A stretch of DNA of 64,000 nucleotides, taken from assembly GCF_000020325.1 (NCBI RefSeq), contig NC_010730.1, positions 827,501 through 891,500 of the forward strand, given 5' to 3'. Shown one piece after another: positions 58,535 to 64,000 of the stretch. The DNA comes from Sulfurihydrogenibium sp. YO3AOP1. Its GTDB lineage: Bacteria > Aquificota > Aquificia > Aquificales > Hydrogenothermaceae. The notes under the pieces are model-generated. The model searched no databases. It was given only the letters and a program-made list of their open reading frames with translations, and was not told the origin of the DNA. The first letter of the stretch is position 1. Each line of letters starts with the position of its first letter. The position numbers were made by a program, and so were the translations under genes.

Positions 58535-58930
58535 TAAGTCTCCATAGGTTAACGATTCTCTTTTGTTTCTTAGCATTGTAAGCTGCTGTTGTAGGTCTTC
58601 CAATATCTTTAGTTTTACTTCTATTTCTTTTTCTACATCTGATTTTGGTTTATAAAGCTCTCCATCGAAAAACGTTCTTCCATATTCTGCAATAAAGAAT
58701 GAATCAGCTTTATCTGTTTTTACTCCCGCATGTTCCATTATGATAAGCATATATGACTTTTTAAACTTCTTAAGGTAAGGCTTTATTTTCATTTCAAACT
58801 CAACTGGGTCTGATTTAACTTCAAAATTTTCTTTCTTGTTATCATATAAAACTGTAGCAGTGAATGAGTTTTTAGATACATCAATTCCTATGACTATTTT
58901 GTAGCCATTCATAAGAATACCTCCTTTCAT
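58535..58930 (-). pseudogene. IS110-family transposase, N-terminal fragment with internal deletion
   Basis: The minus-strand frame starts MNGYKIVIGIDVSKNSFTAT, the RuvC-like DEDD start of IS110 enzymes, and contains MEHAGVKTDKADSFFIAEYG. In intact members the MEHxG and KTDKADS parts are separated by some 40 residues, so an in-frame deletion is inferred at about 58720. The frame ends after the coiled-coil beginning (LKILEDLQQQLTMLRNKRES) and runs into the end of the IS256-like gene at about 58535; the C-terminal Ser-active domain is lost. The start is ATG 58912 with AGGAGG, or ATG 58930 further upstream. Confidence 0.82.
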
Positions 58931-59005
58931 AAAATACTTGACATGAAAGAAACTTCCTGATAACCTATCATCGTAGTTAAATACAGGCTTAAAAGCCTAA
59001 TGTTC

Positions 59006-59180
59006 TGATTCAGGTTTTAGGAAGTAGAGGAAGGACAGTCTAAAACATTCTACAGCGGTCTTAAAAGACCAATGACAAACACTTGATCTGTCCTTCCTTT
59101 TTTCTCCCATGTCTATAATTATTATAAAATCTTATTCTCTTATAGTTTAAAAATTTTTGGTATATTTAATATACGATGAC
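59006..59180. repeat. Right inverted repeat of the nest, with internal hairpin
   Basis: Contains a 69-nt hairpin at 59029-59097 with a 10-bp outer stem GGAAGGACAG/CTGTCCTTCC and an inner GGTCTT/AAGACC stem. It lies upstream of the IS110-like start codon, in the position where IS110 elements carry non-coding sequence. Differences from the left copy fall in the two loops between inner and outer stems. Confidence 0.85.
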
Positions 59181-59206
59181 GGAATATTATGGAAGATTAT
59201 GGAAGC

Positions 59207-59333
59207 GGGGATTCTTCGCACGGTTTTAGAATGATGGATTATTATCTTGTCTGTCATCCTGAAGACTTTAGTCCGAAGGATCTCCTCTTTTAAAAAGGTA
59301 AGAAACTAAGTAGAGGCAATTCATGAATTACCC
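59207..59333. repeat. Family A arms and a family B palindrome before glnE
   Basis: Arms at 59207-59236 (inverted, decayed) and 59252-59285 (GTCATCCTGAAGACTTTAGT...), then a family B palindrome at 59315-59333 (GGCAATTCATGAATTACCC). These may be the right-hand remainder of the element cut by the insertion at 56598. No gene lies in 59181-59417. Confidence 0.65.
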
Positions 59334-59417
59334 ATACAGCGCATAAGTGGCTGGTATGACTTATACAAGCAGGAAACACCCCTTTCTACAAGGTATGGTA
59401 TTTCACTGTTTTACATC

Positions 59418-62129
59418 TCACTTTCTAAAATACTTATAAAACTCTTTTCTTATAATATCTTTTGCATTTTTCACTTCTTTAAAAAACTCTTCAAAGCTCA
59501 TGTTGAACGTGTCAACTATTCTCTCTGTTTGCAAGTCAGACTTAGAGATTTTTGAACTACTGCTACCTTTTACCAATCTTAACCTTGTCTCTACTTCTCT
59601 TAAAAATACATAATAATCAACTATGTCAGGATTTAAATCAAGAAGTCCTTCTAAAATGCTTGTTTTTCTTTGCTTTGTCTCAAGATAGTACAGCTGAACC
59701 ATAAACTCTATATCTGTGATGCCGCCTTTTCCAAGTTTTATGTCCATTTCACTTTCTGTTTCTTTTGTCAATCCTTCTAATTTTAATCTCATCTCTAATA
59801 GGTCTATTTTTATGTCTTTTTTTATTTCTCTGCTGAAGATTTCTTCTTTTATAATCTCTTCAAACTTTTGTTTAACAGATTCATCTCCTGTAATAAATCT
59901 TGCTTTTGTCCATGCTAAGAATTCCCAAGGTCTTGCTTCGTTTTGGAAGTATTTCTTATAAAAATCAAGAGATGGTGAAAGCTCTCCTGCTTTTCCGTAG
60001 GGTCTTAATCTTAAATCTAATTGATAAAGCTGTCCTTCTTTTGTGTATGTAGTCAAATCTTTTATTATCTTTTGTGGAACTTTACTTAATGAAAATTTAC
60101 TTTCTTCGTCTTTGAAAACAAAAACTAAGTCAATGTCTGAGCCGATGTTCATCTCTCTACTGCCAAGCTTTCCAAGTCCATAAATTGCGAATTTACTTCC
60201 TTCGTTAATCTTGTATAAACTTTCAAGAATAAAATCAGCAAGGTTTGTGATTGTATTGTTAAGCTTCTTTAGTCTTGCTATCGGGCTATGGGTTTTTATT
60301 TTATGAAGGTATTCCAAGGTTGCTAATACTTCGCTAATTTTCTTTAATTTCTTAAGGCTTTCAACTTTATCTTCAATCTTTATAATTTCAAGCTCTTTTT
60401 CAAAATCTTCTTTGCTGGATAAAGGTCTTGACGTGATAAATGCTAATTCTATAAGTTCTTTATCTTTTATCATAAGGTTTGTTGCATAGTCTGTTGTTTT
60501 TACAACTTCAATGATAAAATCAACAAGCTTTGATTTGCTTTCTAAAGCTGTTGTAAAAAGTCTGTAAATCTTCCCTTCTGTAAAAAATTTATTCAGATTT
60601 ACAAGCAAGCTTTCTTTTGCTTTACTTTCTTTAAGATATTCTTCTAATTTTGGCAAGAAGTCTATTAAAAGATTTTTATACTTTTCCGATAAGAGAAGAT
60701 ACTCTTCGTCTTCAAAGATTGAAGTAATCAAGTTCAGCGCCCATTTTGGGTCCTTAAAACCGAGAGATTTTAGATATTCTGATACAATTTCTTCATTTTC
60801 TTTTGTAATGATGTAGGCTTGTATAGAAGTAAGTTCTTTTTTTTCTTCTCCCCCAAGACTTTCAAATATTCTTTTAACATTTTTTCTAACATATTCAAGC
60901 TTTTCTAAAAATTTTTCTTCTGAATCAAAGCCAAGTTTTTTAGCATATTCTGATGCATTTTTTAGATTTAAAATTTGTGTTTGAACGCAGTTTTTTAGCT
61001 GTATTACATGCTCTAAATTTCTTAAAAATACGTAAGCATCTTCTAAGAATTTACCTTTTTCTTCTGACAGCAATCCTTTTTCAACAATCTTTCTTAAAGC
61101 TCTTACTGTTTCTCTTTCTCTAAGGCTTGGGTCATGACCACCATGAAGTAGTTGAAATACTTGAACTATAAACTCTATCTCTCTAATTCCACCTTCTGAT
61201 TTTTTAACATCTATCTCATCCGGATTTTTTGGCTTAGAATGTTTCTCTATCATTTTTTTCATATTTAGTATGTCATCTATAATTTCTTTGCTTAAACTTT
61301 TCCTGTAAACAAAAGGAGTGATGATGGCTAAAAACTCTTTAGTAGTGTTTTCATCACCTGCTGCGTGTCTTGCTTTTATAAGCATATGTCTTTCCCAAGT
61401 CCTGCCAACAGACCAATAATAATTTTCTAAAAATGGAATGCTGTAGGTTAATAAACCTTTTCTTCCCTCTGGTCTTAGATCTAAATCTACATTCCAAGCC
61501 ACTGTTTCAGCGTTTCTTTTTGTTAAGTAAAGCGTTGTATCTGTAAATACTTTTGTAAAAAATTCTCTGTTTGAAATGCCTTTTTCGGTAGTTCCTTCTC
61601 CTGAACAGATGTACATCACATCAACGTCTGAGTAGTAGTTTAAATCCGTTCCTCCATGCTTTCCAAGAGCTATAACACTTCCACTTGCTGGTTTGCCTGT
61701 AAGCTCATCTATTGGCGTTCCAAATCTTTGTAAGTATTTTGAATAGGCTTTTTGATATGCGACTTCAAAGCAGGCATCGGCTAAATATGAGTATTCTTCT
61801 GTAAGTTGGATAAGATGATGTTTTTTATATATATCTTTTGCTACTATTCTGGCAAAGTGTTTCATTTTAAAAAATGTTAATTTTGTAATGAATTCATCTT
61901 CCTTTTCTATGTTTAAAAGCTCTAATGCTTCTTTAATTAGATTTTCTCTTCCAAGTAATGGTTTATCAAGACTTTCATACACATAAAACAGCTCTTCTGG
62001 ATGTCTGAATATAAAATCTGTGATGCATGAAGAGTAGAAAGAAAGATTTTCTAAAAGTTTATACTGGCTTGGATTTAGACTAATTAAAAAATCTTTTTTA
62101 AGTGTTTCAAATTTAAATAGGTTTGACAT
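59418..62129 (-). CDS. glnE: Glutamine synthetase adenylyltransferase (GlnE)
   Basis: 903 residues, slightly shorter than the roughly 945 of E. coli. Two nucleotidyltransferase domains are visible, each with a paired-Asp motif: GKHGGTDLNYYSDVDVMYI (about 153-171) and YGLGKLGSREMNIGSDIDLV (about 650-669). Each is followed by a helical domain with GGIREIEFIVQ and GGITDIEFMVQ respectively. One half adenylylates glutamine synthetase and the other removes AMP, linking nitrogen status to activity. It stands alone on the minus strand, without glnA or glnB in the window. Confidence 0.95.
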   Translation of the reverse strand: MSNLFKFETLKKDFLISLNPSQYKLLENLSFYSSCITDFIFRHPEELFYVYESLDKPLLGRENLIKEALELLNIEKEDEFITKLTFFKMKHFARIVAKDIYKKHHLIQLTEEYSYLADACFEVAYQKAYSKYLQRFGTPIDELTGKPASGSVIALGKHGGTDLNYYSDVDVMYICSGEGTTEKGISNREFFTKVFTDTTLYLTKRNAETVAWNVDLDLRPEGRKGLLTYSIPFLENYYWSVGRTWERHMLIKARHAAGDENTTKEFLAIITPFVYRKSLSKEIIDDILNMKKMIEKHSKPKNPDEIDVKKSEGGIREIEFIVQVFQLLHGGHDPSLRERETVRALRKIVEKGLLSEEKGKFLEDAYVFLRNLEHVIQLKNCVQTQILNLKNASEYAKKLGFDSEEKFLEKLEYVRKNVKRIFESLGGEEKKELTSIQAYIITKENEEIVSEYLKSLGFKDPKWALNLITSIFEDEEYLLLSEKYKNLLIDFLPKLEEYLKESKAKESLLVNLNKFFTEGKIYRLFTTALESKSKLVDFIIEVVKTTDYATNLMIKDKELIELAFITSRPLSSKEDFEKELEIIKIEDKVESLKKLKKISEVLATLEYLHKIKTHSPIARLKKLNNTITNLADFILESLYKINEGSKFAIYGLGKLGSREMNIGSDIDLVFVFKDEESKFSLSKVPQKIIKDLTTYTKEGQLYQLDLRLRPYGKAGELSPSLDFYKKYFQNEARPWEFLAWTKARFITGDESVKQKFEEIIKEEIFSREIKKDIKIDLLEMRLKLEGLTKETESEMDIKLGKGGITDIEFMVQLYYLETKQRKTSILEGLLDLNPDIVDYYVFLREVETRLRLVKGSSSSKISKSDLQTERIVDTFNMSFEEFFKEVKNAKDIIRKEFYKYFRK

Positions 62130-62206
62130 GGTGGTTGCTCCTTTTTATCTGTTTATCAAAATCTTAATACTATTATAAAAATTCTCTAATACTTTGGGTA
62201 AAAATA

Positions 62207-62349
62207 AGAGATTCTTCGCCGGCTGCAGAATGACAATATTTTAACATTAACTTCTCATCCTCTTCTGTAGGGGCGATTCATGAATCGCCCCTACTCTTTC
62301 ACTTTTCCATTTTATTTTTCATACTGAGGATTTTATCCAAAGGATTTCC
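62207..62349. repeat. Family A arms flanking a perfect family B palindrome
   Basis: The 310-bp gap 62130-62439 separates divergent glnE and the TauE-like gene. It holds an inverted arm at 62207-62234 (CGCCGGCTGCAGAATGAC), the longest family B palindrome GGGGCGATTCATGAATCG... at 62270-62291 (22 bp, perfect), and a decayed arm at 62319-62349. Confidence 0.7.
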
Positions 62350-62439
62350 TTATATGTTCTAAGTTATTCATGATTGATATCCATCATTGGCATCTTTGTG
62401 TTAAACTAATTTTAACATATCTTAAAAGCAGGTTTTTTA

Positions 62440-63075
62440 ATGATTTTAGAGTATTTAATGATAACCTTAGCAGGTTTTTTAGGTTCCTATCACTGTATTG
62501 GAATGTGTGGTGCTATTCCTTCTATCATCTCTTATAAAAACTTCTGGATTGGAAACATTCTTTACAATATGGGAAGAATTTTTACTTACTCCTTTCTTGG
62601 CTTTTTGGCTGGAATGCTTGGTATGTATTTTCATAAATTTGAGTTTCAGCTTATTCAAAAAGGTCTTTCTATCTTTGTTGGGGTTTTGATGATTCTTTTT
62701 GGTCTTCAAATTACAGGCAATATTAAAGAAAAAGGCGTACCGTTTTTAGATGTTGTGTTTGAGGCAATCTCTGATTTGTTATCAAATTTTAGACAATCTC
62801 CGTTTATTCTTGGAATGTTTAACGGCTTTTTGCCATGCCCATTAGTGTATGCATTTTTAATGAAGGCTGTTTTAGATAAAAATCCGTTGGATGGAATGCT
62901 GACGATGTTATTTTTTGGAATTGGAACAGTTCCGGCTATGCTTTTTTCTTCAAAAATCATAAATATGATTTCTCCAACTTCAAGAAAAAGTTTAGTTAAA
63001 ATTGCCGGAATTATTGTTATTATTTTTGGCATACTTACAATTCTAAGAGGTTTTGGAATAGGTTATCATCATTAA
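62440..63075 (+). CDS. UreH/TauE-SafE-like transmembrane protein (COG2836-type)
   Basis: 211 residues, about six transmembrane helices. The N-terminal LAGFLGSYHCIGMCGAIPSI is the hallmark of the UreH_2-type family, with a second related GMFNGFLPCPLVYAFLMKAV in the other half. The GxxHCxGMCG cysteines suggest a metal or thiol link; members are often found near cytochrome oxidase assembly and copper genes. Exact role is unknown. The start ATG has GCAGGT upstream. The beta-CASP gene follows 10 bp later. Confidence 0.87.
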   Translation: MILEYLMITLAGFLGSYHCIGMCGAIPSIISYKNFWIGNILYNMGRIFTYSFLGFLAGMLGMYFHKFEFQLIQKGLSIFVGVLMILFGLQITGNIKEKGVPFLDVVFEAISDLLSNFRQSPFILGMFNGFLPCPLVYAFLMKAVLDKNPLDGMLTMLFFGIGTVPAMLFSSKIINMISPTSRKSLVKIAGIIVIIFGILTILRGFGIGYHH

Positions 63076-63085
63076 GGAGGAAAAA

Positions 63086-64000
63086 ATGATAGTAAAATCT
63101 TTTGGCGGTGTAGAAGGTGTTACTGGCTCTTGTCATCTTGTTAATGTTGGACATCTAAATTTTTTAATAGATTGTGGAATGTTTCAAGGTATAGATGAGG
63201 ATAAAAATTATGAACCATTTGGTTTTAATCCTGCAAAGATTGATTATCTAATCTTAACCCATGCACATATTGACCATATAGGAAGAGTACCCTTATTAGT
63301 AAAACAAGGATTTAAAGGCAAAATTATCTCAACCCGGGCAACTTATGCTTTAGCAAGAATTATGCTTCTTGATGCTGTTAAAGTAATGTCTGAAGAGTAT
63401 AAAGTTAACTATAAAAAAGCTTTAAGAAGAGGAAAGCCTGAAGAAGTAAAGCCGGTTTTATATGATGAAGACGATGTATTCCAAGCAATGGAACATTTCA
63501 AAATATTCTTAGAATATGATGAGTCATACAAACTGTCTAAGGATGTAACTATCACATTTAGAAATGCTGGACATATTCTTGGCTCTGCTTACGTTGAACT
63601 TTTGGTTAACGATGAAGGAAGAAGTAAAAAAGTAATCTTTTCTGGAGACTTAGGAACAAATAATAAATTGGTTATAAGAGAGATAAATTATCCCCAAGAT
63701 GCAGACTTTATCTTTATTGAATCAACTTATGGAGATAGAAAACATAGACCACTTCCCGAAACTATAAACGAGTTTAAAACAGCTATTATAGAAAGTTTCA
63801 AAGATGGTGGGAATGTAGTAATTCCAACATTTGCACTAGAAAGAGCCCAAGAGATTTTATTTATCTTACGAACGATGTATGATAATGGTGAACTTCCGCC
63901 TTGTAAAATCTTTTTAGATAGCCCACTTACAATAGCTGCAACAAAGCTATTTTTACAATTTCCAAACCAGTTAAATGGTGAAGTCTTAAAACTTTTAAAA
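63086..64000 (+). CDS. Metallo-beta-lactamase/beta-CASP RNA-processing nuclease (3' end outside window)
   Basis: 305 codons to the window edge without a stop. The MBL motifs are LTHAHIDHIGRVPLLV (metal HxHxDH, about 56-71), FRNAGHILGSAYVEL (about 156-170), FSGDLGTNNKLV and FIESTYGDRKHRPLPE. The beta-CASP domain follows (VVIPTFALERAQEILFIL and PCKIFLDSPLTIAATKLF). This is the CPSF/Ysh1-like branch of nucleases, common in thermophiles and acting on RNA. Start ATG behind AAGGAGG. The C-terminal RMMBL part is not visible. Confidence 0.92.
   Translation, partial: MIVKSFGGVEGVTGSCHLVNVGHLNFLIDCGMFQGIDEDKNYEPFGFNPAKIDYLILTHAHIDHIGRVPLLVKQGFKGKIISTRATYALARIMLLDAVKVMSEEYKVNYKKALRRGKPEEVKPVLYDEDDVFQAMEHFKIFLEYDESYKLSKDVTITFRNAGHILGSAYVELLVNDEGRSKKVIFSGDLGTNNKLVIREINYPQDADFIFIESTYGDRKHRPLPETINEFKTAIIESFKDGGNVVIPTFALERAQEILFILRTMYDNGELPPCKIFLDSPLTIAATKLFLQFPNQLNGEVLKLLK

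Larger units (their letters stand above)
56598..59180. mobile_element. Insertion-sequence nest bounded by 174-175 bp inverted repeats
   Basis: The left repeat (56598-56771) and right repeat (59006-59180) are near-identical in inverse orientation, from GTCATCGTATATTAAATATA to the CCTGAATCA end. Between them lie three broken transposase genes of three families: an rve/IS481-like C-terminus (minus), an IS256-like gene with frameshifts (plus) and an IS110-like N-terminus (minus). The repeats differ mainly inside their hairpin loops. The nest appears immobile and was assembled by successive insertions and deletions. Confidence 0.8.

Noticed and set aside
59716-59961. 81-codon plus-strand frame inside glnE
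   Set aside because: Antisense shadow of a conserved glnE region; no start signal.

Overview
This window is a stretch of an AT-rich bacterial chromosome (roughly one third G+C by eye). The gene content, the style of the proteins and the density of short dispersed hairpin repeats fit a thermophilic member of the Aquificales, most likely the Sulfurihydrogenibium/Persephonella group. That assignment is recognition plus inference, not a database result. Almost all of the window is single-copy housekeeping DNA. The accessory material is an insertion-sequence fragment at the left edge, a decayed insertion-sequence nest at 56.6-59.2 kb, a remnant CRISPR array at 28.4-28.7 kb, and at least two families of dispersed palindromic repeats.

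Layout. 0-0.6 kb: end of a DDE transposase. 0.7-3.3 kb: pnp-rpsO operon and tRNA-Leu(UAA), all on the minus strand. 3.4-4.9 kb: a FliK-like and an FlhB-C-terminal-like gene. 4.8-9.5 kb: dapD, an Mg-type P-type ATPase and a lysine 2,3-aminomutase-type radical SAM enzyme. 9.9-14.4 kb: YmdB-type phosphoesterase, aldo/keto reductase, CtpA protease, TsaD, and a 27-residue membrane peptide missed by ordinary gene calling. 14.8-20.0 kb (minus): pheA, suhB-like, pgk, an unknown protein, guaB. 20.1-25.0 kb (plus): thrC, a coiled-coil membrane protein, a MoaD/ThiS sulfur carrier, a NIL-domain protein, Ppx/GppA and uvrB, tightly packed. 25.3-28.0 kb (minus): cupin, SIMPL protein, cdsA, Trm112-like, YggS. 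28.9-36.1 kb (plus): gatB, purB, miaB, a bifunctional-nuclease-family protein and a DUF255 thioredoxin-fold protein. 36.1-38.8 kb (minus): DUF177-rpmF-plsX-fabH. 38.8-42.9 kb (plus): dcd, NlpC/P60 hydrolase, hslV, and a PriA lacking its ATPase motifs. 43.1-48.5 kb (plus): a MacAB-like transporter, then motA-motB-fliJ-like-motE-like. 49.0-54.3 kb (minus): mobA, cysteine synthase, queF, polyprenyl synthase, rubredoxin, CCG-domain iron-sulfur protein. 54.4-56.6 kb: speD and hemH. 59.4-64.0 kb: glnE, a UreH/TauE-like membrane protein and a beta-CASP nuclease cut by the window edge.

The main structural observation is what fills the intergenic gaps. Nearly every gap of 200-650 bp carries copies of a hairpin family (arms of the type GTCATTCTGAGCG...GAATCTC and GTCATCCTGAGGAC...GGATCTC). 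The arm stems vary in a compensatory way, and as RNA they would show tandem G.A mismatches under GNRA-like tetraloops. Several copies sit inside larger units with AGAGTGTTCTAAAATTTT terminal inverted repeats and apparent 7-8 bp flanking duplications, which suggests a non-autonomous mobile element. A second family is a near-perfect palindrome around ATTCATGAAT. The insertion-sequence nest is bounded by 174-175 bp inverted repeats, each with its own conserved hairpin, and appears to have landed in one of the hairpin repeats.

Other items worth attention are the ATPase-dead PriA, the thrC/MoaD(GGK)/NIL cluster that points to protein-borne sulfur chemistry, the secreted MotE-like protein behind motAB, and the remnant CRISPR array that still has a good leader promoter.
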